Shown: positions 26,365-33,774 of the stretch, piece after piece | How positions within the stretch are numbered: position 1 is the stretch's first letter | Layout of the letters: each line of letters opens with the position of its first letter | Source of the DNA: Clostridioides sp. ES-S-0010-02 | Lineage (GTDB): Bacteria; Bacillota; Clostridia; Peptostreptococcales; Peptostreptococcaceae | Direction of reading: 5' to 3' | Assembly (NCBI GenBank): GCA_020641055.1 | Contig: CP067345.1 | Location: 3,093,317 to 3,157,316 of the forward strand | Length of the DNA: 64,000 nt | Position numbers and translations under genes: made by a program | The notes under the pieces: model-generated | Seen by the model: the letters and a program-made list of their open reading frames with translations, nothing else | Told to the model about the DNA's origin: nothing | Database searches by the model: none

Positions 26365-27327
26365 TTATAATTCTTCATATAAATCAGTACTCAAGTATTT
26401 TAAGCCACTATCATTAAGAGTAAGAACTATATTTTTACCTTTTTCTGAACTCTCTAATAATTTAATTGCTGCGCATACATTTGCTCCAGAAGAAAAACCT
26501 GCAAATACGCCTTCTAATTTAGCCAATTTTCTAGCTACATTAGTTGCTTCATCATCTGTTACCTGAATATAACCATCAATAAACTTTTTATCTACTAATG
26601 GTAAATCCATAGAATAACCTCCACCTTGTATTTTATGCCCTTGATCAGTTATTTCTTTGCCTGAATAAATTGCTGCTGTTGAAGGTTCAACCACATAGCA
26701 TTTAATAGAAGAATTGTGCTTTTTAAGTGTTTTCGAACAACCAGCAAAAGTACTACCACTTCCAAGGAAATCTACAAATACATCAATATTCCCATCTAAT
26801 TGTTTCCACATTTCTTCTGCTGTATAATATTCATGTGCATGATTACAAGCTTCTAAATTAAATTGATCTGCTCTAAATGCATTTCTTTCTTTTGCAATTT
26901 TTTGAGCCTCAACTTCTACAAGTGCTAAATCTTCTCCAGAAACTTGTCCATGAACTGAATTAGGCATTTGGTCTACAAGAACTACTTCTGCTCCTAAAGC
27001 TTTCATCATTCTTGCTCTTTCCATAGAATTTCCTTTTGACATGCATGCAATAAACTTATAACCCTTACATGCACAAGCTATTGCCAATCCTGTACCTGTA
27101 TTTCCACTTGTCAATTCTACAACTGCTTGTCCATGAACTAATAGCCCTGCATTTTCTGCTTCTGTAATCATTTGTAATGCTACACGGTCCTTTTTACTAA
27201 ATCCTGGATTTAAATACTCCATCTTTGCATAAATATTACCATCTACTCCAAATTCCTTCACTATTTTAGATAAGTGTAACATTGGAGTATTTCCTATTGC
27301 TTCTGTAACATTATTAAGTACATGCAT
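26365..27327 (-). CDS. Cysteine synthase-family PLP enzyme
   Basis: 320 aa from ATG 27327, seven bases after a GGGGG Shine-Dalgarno; a GTG at 27330 directly precedes it. Fold type II PLP enzyme of the CysK/CBS-like family. The PLP lysine is K46 in FSKKDR, the phosphate- and substrate-binding loop is TSGNTGTG at 73-80, there is a glycine/serine loop GSGSTFAG, and the C-terminal serine contacting the pyridine nitrogen is in LTLNDSGLKYLST. It probably makes cysteine from O-acetylserine or performs a related beta-replacement. It diverges from the XRE-cupin regulator and is an unusual cargo for a skin element. Confidence 0.85.
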   Translation of the reverse strand: MHVLNNVTEAIGNTPMLHLSKIVKEFGVDGNIYAKMEYLNPGFSKKDRVALQMITEAENAGLLVHGQAVVELTSGNTGTGLAIACACKGYKFIACMSKGNSMERARMMKALGAEVVLVDQMPNSVHGQVSGEDLALVEVEAQKIAKERNAFRADQFNLEACNHAHEYYTAEEMWKQLDGNIDVFVDFLGSGSTFAGCSKTLKKHNSSIKCYVVEPSTAAIYSGKEITDQGHKIQGGGYSMDLPLVDKKFIDGYIQVTDDEATNVARKLAKLEGVFAGFSSGANVCAAIKLLESSEKGKNIVLTLNDSGLKYLSTDLYEEL

Positions 27328-27377
27328 CACAATTCCCCCTTAATCGATTAACTATCATCTGTTGAAAAACAATTATT

Positions 27378-27395
27378 TATACATTATAATGTATA
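27378..27395. promoter_or_regulatory. 18-bp perfect palindrome in the cysK-like/regulator divergent promoter
   Basis: TATACATTATAATGTATA is perfectly symmetrical and lies about 50 bp from the PLP-enzyme start. It is a likely operator for the adjacent XRE-cupin regulator. Confidence 0.55.
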
Positions 27396-27429
27396 TTACG
27401 GATGTACAGTATATTTAACATTTAATCTA

Positions 27430-27483
27430 TTATGCATTCATAAATTAGAAATAATGTTAAATAAATTATACATTCGTAAATTA
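27430..27483. repeat. Pair of direct operator-like repeats
   Basis: TTATGCATTCATAAATTA (27430-27447) and TTATACATTCGTAAATTA (27466-27483) differ at two bases and are 36 bp apart start to start. They lie 35-90 bp upstream of the regulator start and share TATRCATT with the palindrome at 27378. Confidence 0.6.
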
Positions 27484-27517
27484 TATTTGTCAATAATTTA
27501 CAATTTAAGGAGTACAT

Positions 27518-28069
27518 ATGAGTATTAATACTATTATTGCAAAAAATTTAAATCGATTACGTAATGAACGTAATTTAAGTTTAGGTCAACTTGCTGAATT
27601 ATCTGGTGTAAGTAAAGTAATGCTATCACAAATTGAAAAGGGTGATTCTAATCCTACAGTAAACACAATTTGGAAGATTGCAAATGGACTAAATGTACCA
27701 TACACTGCAATACTTGACCAACCACAAGATAAAACTTTTATTGTTTCAAAATCTGACATAGATGTTCAAATTTCAGAAAGTGAAGACTATCGTCTTTATT
27801 GTTATTATCCTAATACACCAACTAGAAATTTTGAATTATTTCAAATGGAATTAGAGGAAGGTCACAGTTATACATCTATTGGTCATTCTGAAAAATCTCA
27901 AGAATATATTATGATTCTAGAAGGTCAGTTAGGATTAGAAGTAAATGATTCTGTTTATCAACTTAAAGAAAATGACTCTATCTGTTTTTCAGCCGAATCA
28001 ACACATACATACCATAATCAAGGAAAAAAAACATTGAAAACAGTGATAATAAATTACTATCCAGTTTAA
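27518..28069 (+). CDS. XRE-family regulator with C-terminal cupin domain
   Basis: 183 aa. A helix-turn-helix covers residues 9-62 (LNRLRNERNLSLGQLAELSG, then SQIEKGDSNPTVNTIWKIA), typical of the SutR/PuuR-like group. Residues 105-180 form a cupin barrel (EGHSYTSIGHSEKSQEYIMILEGQLG) that probably binds a small metabolite. The Shine-Dalgarno AAGGAG precedes ATG 27518. It is transcribed divergently from the cysteine-synthase-like gene and most likely controls it; regulators of this kind often govern sulfur or amino-acid genes. Confidence 0.88.
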   Translation: MSINTIIAKNLNRLRNERNLSLGQLAELSGVSKVMLSQIEKGDSNPTVNTIWKIANGLNVPYTAILDQPQDKTFIVSKSDIDVQISESEDYRLYCYYPNTPTRNFELFQMELEEGHSYTSIGHSEKSQEYIMILEGQLGLEVNDSVYQLKENDSICFSAESTHTYHNQGKKTLKTVIINYYPV

Positions 28070-28371
28070 AGATATTGATTCAAAATTAGGATGATGATTT
28101 TCTCATATAAAAAGGTGAATCTTCATAGATATGATTTATCTTTTTTGTTTTCTTACACTCTTTTTCATAATTTATTGATGATGTTACATAAATATTATTG
28201 CTACCTAACTTCTAAAACCTTGAACTCCAATGAACTATTTTTTAACTGAATAACTAAGGCTCTAATTATTAGGTATTATATACTTTACAAAAATGTTATC
28301 AAAACTCTATGAAAATACTTGTCCAATTTCTTTACAGCGAAGTGCTAAGTATTAGCAACTTCTCTATTTTT
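28070..28371. other. Region between the regulator and the small skin protein
   Basis: About 300 bp, with two + strand hairpins (28112-28148 and 28339-28372) and otherwise featureless A/T-rich sequence. Confidence 0.5.
28112..28148 (+). terminator. Terminator of the XRE-cupin regulator
   Basis: AAGGTGAATC/GATTTATCTT stem with G-U pairs, followed by TTTTTTG. It lies 42 bases after the stop codon. Confidence 0.7.
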
Positions 28372-28372
28372 T
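28339..28372 (+). terminator. Second + strand terminator, facing the small skin gene
   Basis: GAAGTGCTAA/TTAGCAACTTC stem with a three-base loop, followed by a run of seven T on the + strand. No + strand gene lies directly before it; it may insulate the minus-strand gene at 28372-28590. Confidence 0.65.
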
Positions 28373-28590
28373 TAACTTTCAACTGTCTCAGCTTTTTTCA
28401 TTGCTATATTAATAGCTATTTCTTTAGCTACAGCATCAAGTTCATTCCATCTTCTTTTGTTTTCTTCATCAGAGATACGTGGATATATTATATAAACTTC
28501 TGTATTTTGATTAGCTATGATTTTCTCATCATATTCTATATCTTTTTCAGCATCATATTTAAATGGTTTAAATTGTTGTAGTATTTTCAC
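28372..28590 (-). CDS. Small skin-element protein (possibly CD1234-like)
   Basis: 72 aa, starting at a GTG with an AAGGGGTGATATT Shine-Dalgarno. It is charged, lacks membrane segments and cysteines, and contains a helical second half (RWNELDAVAKEIAINIAMKKA). Its place in the skin element, beside the toxin-antitoxin module, matches that of the small CD1234 protein of strain 630, which I recall as a sporulation-controlled factor needed for skin excision. That identity is an inference from position and size, not from alignment. It would make sense as a recombination directionality factor. Confidence 0.6.
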   Translation of the reverse strand: MKILQQFKPFKYDAEKDIEYDEKIIANQNTEVYIIYPRISDEENKRRWNELDAVAKEIAINIAMKKAETVES

Positions 28591-28724
28591 AATATCACCC
28601 CTTATTATAAAATATGAGGCTATAAACTTGTCTTATACTTAATATTTTAAGATGTATTTAATTTTAAAATTCTATATTAAAAAATTGAATATAATAAAAT
28701 CAATGTAAAGTGTAGTTCATAAAT

Positions 28725-28752
28725 AAAAATAGAGTAGTTTAACCTACTCTAT
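28725..28752 (-). terminator. Terminator of the type I toxin mRNA
   Basis: Minus-strand ATAGAGTAG/CTACTCTAT hairpin followed by TTTTTAT. It lies about 120 bases beyond the toxin stop codon. Confidence 0.7.
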
Positions 28753-28786
28753 CCTTCTCTAATTAATAAATATAAAATTATTATTT

Positions 28787-28816
28787 TTGAATATTTATAC
28801 CAACTTGTGATATAAT
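28787..28816 (+). promoter_or_regulatory. Promoter of the antitoxin RNA
   Basis: TTGAAT (28787-28792), an 18-base spacer, TATAAT (28811-28816). The predicted start is near 28823, at the beginning of the left copy of an inverted repeat. Confidence 0.7.
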
Positions 28817-28822
28817 AAAAGC

Positions 28823-28949
28823 AAGAAGAACTACAATCTATTTAGCAGTAGAGTGGAGTTCATCATAAATGATATTATTTGAATTTATGGAATTTGATTT
28901 TTAAATCAAACTCCCAACCACTCTTAGTGCCAGCTTTGAGTGGTTTTTT
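28823..28949 (+). ncRNA. Antitoxin antisense RNA (RCd type) of the type I module
   Basis: Predicted transcript of about 127 nt from the promoter at 28787-28816 to the terminator at 28916-28949. It is complementary to the 3' part of the toxin gene and to the toxin mRNA tail. Convergent overlap with a terminator inside the toxin coding region matches the RCd antitoxins described for C. difficile. Boundaries are predicted, not mapped. Confidence 0.8.
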
Positions 28950-29033
28950 ACATTTTCTAAATAACTTACTTATTAAGTAAACTATATAGCTAGCTAGAAT
29001 ACTAGCTAATATGCTCAGTAAAAAATTATCCAT
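28875..29033 (-). CDS. Type I toxin, small membrane protein (52 aa)
   Basis: ATG at 29033, preceded by the strong GGAGGGAGGTGATT Shine-Dalgarno, TAA at 28875-28877. The product begins MDNFLLSILASILASYIVYL, a single membrane helix, followed by the basic KLFRKCKKPLKAG region and ends WEFDLKIKFHKFK. This architecture and wording match the C. difficile type I toxins exemplified by CD2517.1, CD0956.2 and CD2907.1, which damage membrane function when the antisense RNA is lost. A related module is, from memory, reported in the strain 630 skin element. It would stabilise the element against loss. Confidence 0.9.
   Translation of the reverse strand: MDNFLLSILASILASYIVYLISKLFRKCKKPLKAGTKSGWEFDLKIKFHKFK
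28916..28949 (+). terminator. Antitoxin RNA terminator inside the toxin gene
   Basis: AACCACTC/GAGTGGTT stem, 14-base loop, followed by TTTT. It overlaps toxin codons for the KKPLKAGTKSGW segment, so the coding sequence and the terminator constrain each other. Confidence 0.85.
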
Positions 29034-29129
29034 ACATAATCACCTCCCTCCATTTTTGTTGGGAGGATAATCTTTTGTTTGTATGAACTCCACTCTATAA
29101 ATTGTAGATTACATCTTCTTGCTAAAAAT

Positions 29130-29135
29130 ATTATA
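29130..29135 (-). promoter_or_regulatory. -10 box of the toxin promoter
   Basis: TATAAT on the minus strand, with a poor -35 (TTAGAT-like) about 17 bases upstream. Transcription would begin near 29123, at the right inverted-repeat arm. Confidence 0.55.
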
Positions 29136-29187
29136 ACATAATTTGGTAATCTATCTAATAAAAAATGTACACTTAGATATTCTAATT

Positions 29188-30615
29188 TTAGTTATAAATT
29201 TTTCCAGTTTTTATATCTATAAAAAACCAGCCAAAAGTTCCATTGCTATTTTTTGAATTGATTTTAACAGCATAAACATTACCACTATATATATCATCTC
29301 TAAAATCTATCATATCAACTATTAAGTTATTGATATTGATTTTATGTCTCTTCGCACATTCTTTTAATGCTATCTGTTTTGCTTGTTCCTCTGTTATACT
29401 TTCTTTATTTTTATAATCATCAGGATTACATACTTTCATATTACCATTAACATCATATGTATAAACTTTACTCATATCATTTTTTTCTACACAATATCTA
29501 ACATCACCCTCTGCGCCTTGTTTGATATAAGCAAATGCATAGTACTCTTTTCCTGAAAAAGCAAAGTTTTTATCTAGTATAAATATTAAATCTTCATCTT
29601 CTGAATAATTAGGTTCATAGTAAAACTTATTTACACCTAACAATTTTTTTACTGCATTAGCAGCATCTTCTACTTTATATTGTCTTCCAGTATTAGAATC
29701 TCCTATATTTTTTGTCACATTTAAACACTGTTGTAATATACTATCACTCAAATTTCCTATAGCAGTTAATTTAGTTGTACTTTTCAATACACTTTTATTA
29801 CTATCATTATCAACTAACACAATAGCATTATTTTTAGCAATAGTAGAGCCAACAAGCGCATACACTAAATCAGTACCACTTGCTATATAAAATTCTTTTA
29901 CTCCACTATAAAATTTATTTATTATTTTTTCATTAGTATCATATCTATCAGTCCCGCCCAATCTAGTTGAATTAGTATCATTAACTAGTTTGTCATTCAT
30001 TGATGAATTGCCACCTATTACATAACTTTCCACACCAGTTGTATTAAATGATACACTTTTTCCATCAGTTAATACTATAGCTGCTTTATCTCTAACAGCT
30101 ACAGGTGCAGCACTCATTGCATCAGGTTCTCCTTTAAAAGCATTAGTCAATATTACTTTATTTACTTTGTTAATTGAATTTATTTCTTTTGCAACATCAT
30201 AGCTTGTCTTAATTCTATCACTACCTTGAAGTCTTTTAATCTCTATCCCTTTATCTTTTAGAACAGTTTCTGTTGCTTTATCAATAGAGTTTTCTCCTCC
30301 GATTATATATACTTTTTTTGCCTTTTCTACTCTTTTAAGTGTAGCATTTGGTATACTATTTTTCTTAGTTAAAAGAATAGGTGCATTTGTACTACCTGCA
30401 AGCCCACTTGCAGATAATCCATCTGCCATTGTACTATCTGCATTAATCAGTATAGCTGTTGTATAGTTTTGCTTATCTGCGATAAGTCCAGCAGTTTCAT
30501 ATTTATCTACACCTTTAATTGTATCAATCTTATCAAGTGCATTTGCAGATATAGGGCAACTAGCAATAAACATAGATAAAGATAACCCTATTGTTAATAA
30601 TTTTTTAATTTTCAT
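29188..30615 (-). CDS. cwp26: Cell-wall protein with CWB2 repeats and PepSY-like C-terminus
   Basis: 475 aa. A signal peptide (MKIKKLLTIGLSLSMFIASC, cleavage near ANA) is followed by three CWB2 domains over residues about 35-310, with markers KVYIIGGENSID, SYVIGGNSSMN and ASGTDLVYAL. These anchor the protein to the polysaccharide PSII beneath the S-layer. The last 150 residues look PepSY-like (ITEEQAKQIALKECAKR, FIDIKTGKIYN), often protease-inhibitory. Location in the skin element fits Cwp26 of strain 630, but the symbol is from memory. It lies downstream of the toxin module, on the same strand as the lipoprotein gene. Confidence 0.85.
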   Translation of the reverse strand: MKIKKLLTIGLSLSMFIASCPISANALDKIDTIKGVDKYETAGLIADKQNYTTAILINADSTMADGLSASGLAGSTNAPILLTKKNSIPNATLKRVEKAKKVYIIGGENSIDKATETVLKDKGIEIKRLQGSDRIKTSYDVAKEINSINKVNKVILTNAFKGEPDAMSAAPVAVRDKAAIVLTDGKSVSFNTTGVESYVIGGNSSMNDKLVNDTNSTRLGGTDRYDTNEKIINKFYSGVKEFYIASGTDLVYALVGSTIAKNNAIVLVDNDSNKSVLKSTTKLTAIGNLSDSILQQCLNVTKNIGDSNTGRQYKVEDAANAVKKLLGVNKFYYEPNYSEDEDLIFILDKNFAFSGKEYYAFAYIKQGAEGDVRYCVEKNDMSKVYTYDVNGNMKVCNPDDYKNKESITEEQAKQIALKECAKRHKININNLIVDMIDFRDDIYSGNVYAVKINSKNSNGTFGWFFIDIKTGKIYN

Positions 30616-30857
30616 AATATCTTCCCCTCCTAAATATTTTCACTTAAATTATATAACACTTTATAGAAAAAAGTTGTCATAAATTAGGAAAATTATTACT
30701 TAATATAAATATTAACTAAATTAACATTGATTATTATACATCCTTTTCATGTAGCTGAATTAATATAAAATAGTTATATAGTCTTACTAAAAATAGACTA
30801 AAAATCTATCCTCTTAAATTAGCTAATACTTTCTATATATTTTTAGATATAAATTAT

Positions 30858-31670
30858 CTATTCAGTTATACTATAATTGTTTGCAGAATAATGAGGCGTC
30901 CACTCTATTTTTTCAAAATCCTTATCTGTATTAAACTCAAGTCTAACTTTTTGACCTTTCTTCCAAGTTCCATTTACTGATGTTGATGTTTGTGTCTCAA
31001 TTATTACACCATCTTTGTCTATTAAATTTATATCTAAGTAAAAGTCTTGAAGATCTAAATCACCTGTATTTTCTACAGTAGCTTGATAAGTCTTCCAATC
31101 ATATTCATCTTTTACTTTTTCAAATTTTATACCTTTTACCATAGCATCAATTTTTTCTTTTGAATCGTTTTCTTCATTTACAACTTGTGCATTGTCTTTT
31201 AATACCTTAAACTCTTTTTCATCTACTTTCAAACCAAACTTGTCAACTAAAGTCAACAATATTGTACTTCTCTCATTATAAGGCTTTTCCCAAAGTTCTG
31301 AAAACTTCAATGGGTCGTTTGAATAATATTTTATGGCTTCCTTTGAATCTTCAAGAGCTTTTATATAATCTTTTGCCAATTTACCAAGTTCTGGGCTGTC
31401 AAACTCAGCATCTTTATATTTTGATACAGCATCCATTTCTGCTTCTACAAATTTTTCATAAGCTTCATTCTGCTCTAAGTTTAATGTTCCAGCTTCTTCT
31501 TTAGATGCCAAATCCCATCTTTTTTTTAAACCTTTTCCTAAATCCTCGATAAATTGCTTGTCCTTACCTTTGCTTTCATCTTTTGAATCTCCCCCACTAG
31601 AGCATGCTACCACAGAAACTGATAACATAATTATCATAAACAAGCCTAGTATTTTTTTGAAATTACACAT
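30858..31670 (-). CDS. Skin-element lipoprotein with FxLYD-like domain
   Basis: 270 aa. Lipobox VVAC at about residues 20-23 (ILGLFMIIMLSVSVVACSSG), so it is anchored to the outer face of the membrane. A helical region spans 40-150. The C-terminal 85 residues (DLDLQDFYLDINLIDKDGVI, TWKKGQKVRLEF) resemble FxLYD beta-sandwiches. The start follows AAGGGGGAATT. Its function is unknown. It faces away from the recombinase gene with 180 bp between them. Confidence 0.8.
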   Translation of the reverse strand: MCNFKKILGLFMIIMLSVSVVACSSGGDSKDESKGKDKQFIEDLGKGLKKRWDLASKEEAGTLNLEQNEAYEKFVEAEMDAVSKYKDAEFDSPELGKLAKDYIKALEDSKEAIKYYSNDPLKFSELWEKPYNERSTILLTLVDKFGLKVDEKEFKVLKDNAQVVNEENDSKEKIDAMVKGIKFEKVKDEYDWKTYQATVENTGDLDLQDFYLDINLIDKDGVIIETQTSTSVNGTWKKGQKVRLEFNTDKDFEKIEWTPHYSANNYSITE

Positions 31671-31850
31671 ATAATTCCCCCTTAAAAATTGTTTTCAATT
31701 GAATTATACTATATTTACCTACTGAATGCTGTCGATTCATGCGAAATTTTCATACTATTTTTACAATTATATCAAGTTTTAATTATCATAAATTATACCC
31801 TTATATACTTAATATAATATATAATATATTCAAGGAGTGTGATTATTTAT

Positions 31851-33368
31851 ATGAGTGTTGCTATATACTTAAGAAAATCTCGTGCTGATGAAGAGGCAGA
31901 AAAACAAGGAGAATTTGAAACTTTAAGTAGACATAAATCAACCCTACTAAAACTAGCAAAAGAACAAAACTTGGATGTATCTGAGATAAAAGAAGAGCTA
32001 GTTTCTGGTGAAAGTATAATACATAGACCTAAAATGATTGAACTCCTAAAGGAAGTTGAAGAAAATAAATACGATTCCGTCTTAGTTATGGACTTAGACA
32101 GACTTGGTCGTGGGGATATGAAAGACCAAGGTATAATATTAGAAACTTTTAAAGAAAGTAAAACCAAAATTATAACACCTAGAAAAACATATGACCTAAC
32201 AGATGAATTTGATGAAGAATATTCAGAATTTGAAGCCTTTATGGCAAGAAAAGAGCTAAAACTTATATCTAGACGTATGCAAAGAGGAAGAATAAAATCA
32301 GTTGAAGAAGGTAATTTCATAGGAACTTCTGCTCCATTTGGATATGATGCTGTAACAACAGGCAGAAAAGAAAGAATACTTATACCAAATAATGATGCTG
32401 ATGTAGTTAGGACTATCTTTGACTTATATATTAATGAGGATATGGGTTGTAGTAAAATATCAAAATATCTAAATAACTTGGGCATTAAAACTGCTACAGG
32501 TGCTAACTGGTATAACTCTGCAATCACAAATATAATAAAAAATAAAGTTTATTGTGGATATATTCAATGGCAAAAAAAGGACTATAAAAAATCTAAAAAT
32601 CCAAACAAAATAAAAACAGTTAAGCTAAGACCTAAAGATGAATGGATTGAGGCAAAAGGAAAGCATGAACCTTTAATAAGTGAATTAACATGGAAAAAGG
32701 CTCAAACTATACTCAAAAAAAATGGTCACATCAGCTATGGTAATCAAATAAAAAATCCACTTGCAGGAATAATAATTTGCAAAAACTGTGGTAGACCATT
32801 AGTACATAGACCATATGCAGACCACGACTATATAATTTGTTATCATCCTGGTTGTAATAAAAGTTCTCGCTTTGAATTTATTGAAGCTGCCATTTTAAAA
32901 TCTTTGGAAGACACTGTAAAAAAATATCAATTAAAAGCATCTGATATAGACTTAGATAAAAATAATAAAGACAGCAATATAGAATTTCAAAAGCGAGTAT
33001 TAAAAAGCTTAGAAACTGAATTAAAAGAATTGAGTAAGCAAAAAAATAAGTTATATGATTTATTGGAGCGAGGAATATATGATGAAGATACATTTATTGA
33101 AAGGTCTAATAATATAAGTTCAAGAACTGAGGAAATTAAAGATTCAATCAAGACAGTAAAAAATAAATTAAATACTGTTAAAAAAGATAATGCTAAAATG
33201 ATAGAAGATATTAAAACTGTACTATCACTTTACCACGATTCAGATTTACTTGGAAAAAATAAACTCCTAAAATCTGTAATTGATAAAGCAGTTTATTACA
33301 AATCTAAAGAACAAAAACTAGATTCTTTTGAATTAATGGTTCATTTGAAATTACATGAAGACCAGTAA
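31851..33368 (+). CDS. Large serine recombinase of the skin element
   Basis: 505 aa from ATG 31851; a GTG at 31839 would start inside the AAGGAG region. The N-terminal resolvase domain carries the catalytic serine in VAIYLRKSRADEE (about residue 10) and arginines in LVMDLDRLGRGDMKDQG. The recombinase domain and the zinc-ribbon (IICKNCGRPLVHRP, ICYHPGCNKSSR) follow, then a long coiled coil near residues 370-460. Large serine integrases need a directionality factor for excision. It ends 26 bp before the right att core and is the product expected to rejoin sigK. Confidence 0.95.
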   Translation: MSVAIYLRKSRADEEAEKQGEFETLSRHKSTLLKLAKEQNLDVSEIKEELVSGESIIHRPKMIELLKEVEENKYDSVLVMDLDRLGRGDMKDQGIILETFKESKTKIITPRKTYDLTDEFDEEYSEFEAFMARKELKLISRRMQRGRIKSVEEGNFIGTSAPFGYDAVTTGRKERILIPNNDADVVRTIFDLYINEDMGCSKISKYLNNLGIKTATGANWYNSAITNIIKNKVYCGYIQWQKKDYKKSKNPNKIKTVKLRPKDEWIEAKGKHEPLISELTWKKAQTILKKNGHISYGNQIKNPLAGIIICKNCGRPLVHRPYADHDYIICYHPGCNKSSRFEFIEAAILKSLEDTVKKYQLKASDIDLDKNNKDSNIEFQKRVLKSLETELKELSKQKNKLYDLLERGIYDEDTFIERSNNISSRTEEIKDSIKTVKNKLNTVKKDNAKMIEDIKTVLSLYHDSDLLGKNKLLKSVIDKAVYYKSKEQKLDSFELMVHLKLHEDQ

Positions 33369-33373
33369 TACCA

Positions 33374-33394
33374 ATAACATATAAAGAGTAGTAT
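33374..33394 (-). repeat. Right inverted arm of the skin element
   Basis: Reverse complement matches 25954-25974 at 18 of 21 positions (shared TCTTTATATGT). It abuts the right att core. Confidence 0.75.
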
Positions 33395-33406
33395 GTAATG
33401 AAATAA
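33395..33406 (+). other. Right attachment site core of the skin element
   Basis: GTAATGAAATAA, identical to 25942-25953. Immediately afterwards the SigK reading frame resumes (GTCTTTTGGATATACTTGG). Confidence 0.92.
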
Positions 33407-33675
33407 GTCTTTTGGATATACTTGGTACAGATGTCAACTATGTTCTTGACGAAGTTGAGTTAAAAGTTCAAGTTGGAAAACTATATGAACAACTTAACAA
33501 AATCCTTACTCCTAGAGAAAGAGAAATTGTCCAGTTAAGATACGGGTTAACTCCTTATGGGTATAAAACTCAAAGAGAAATAGCACAAAGACTTGATATC
33601 TCTAGATCATATGTGTCCAGAATCGAAAAAAAAGCTCTTAAAAAACTAGAAAAAGAGCTTGTTCAAGAAAATTAA
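33407..33675 (+). CDS. sigK: sigK, 3' part
   Basis: C-terminal part of SigK with regions 3 and 4: LLDILGTDVNYVLDEVELKV, TPREREIVQLRYGL and the -35-recognition helix-turn-helix TQREIAQRLDISRSYVSRIE. Together with 25581-25953, excision gives 642 nt: 213 codons plus stop, with the junction codon AGT (Ser). Standing alone it lacks a proper start and is not expected to be functional. Confidence 0.95.
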
Positions 33676-33689
33676 TATTATATTTTTAG

Positions 33690-33754
33690 AAGGATATATC
33701 GTATAACATTAGACAAAACAACTTGCCTAAAAATTAAAATTACGATATATCCTT
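33690..33754. terminator. Convergent hairpin between sigK and the PBP gene
   Basis: Perfect 14-bp arms AAGGATATATCGTA (33690-33703) and TACGATATATCCTT (33741-33754), with a 37-base loop. U-tracts are weak, so it may act as a bidirectional terminator or mRNA-end protector. Confidence 0.6.
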
Positions 33755-33774
33755 AAATTTTATAATACATGACT

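Larger units (their letters stand above)
28820..29123. repeat. Inverted repeats bracketing the toxin-antitoxin module
   Basis: The left arm (28820-28863) contains AGCAAGAAGA, TACAATCTA and TAGAGTGGAGTTCAT in order. The right arm (29083-29123), read on the minus strand, contains AGCAAGAAGA, TAATCTACAAT and TAGAGTGGAGTTCAT. Each arm begins right after its TATAAT box, so the antitoxin and toxin RNAs would start with nearly the same sequence. Confidence 0.8.
25954..33406. mobile_element. Compact skin element (about 7.45 kb) inserted in sigK
   Basis: This is the DNA between the two copies of the 12-bp att core. It contains a large serine recombinase next to the right end, a lipoprotein, a CWB2 surface protein, a type I toxin-antitoxin module, a small conserved-looking protein, and a PLP-enzyme gene divergent from an XRE-cupin regulator. 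No phage structural, lysis or replication genes are present. Excision in the mother cell is expected to rebuild sigK, as known for C. difficile. The strain 630 element is, from memory, about 14.6 kb and prophage-like, so this is a shortened or alternative form. Confidence 0.92.

Noticed and set aside
31847-32527. Long antisense frame (226 codons) inside the skin recombinase
   Set aside because: The recombinase frame is complete with conserved motifs; the antisense frame has no start signal and shows Ser/Leu bias typical of shadows.
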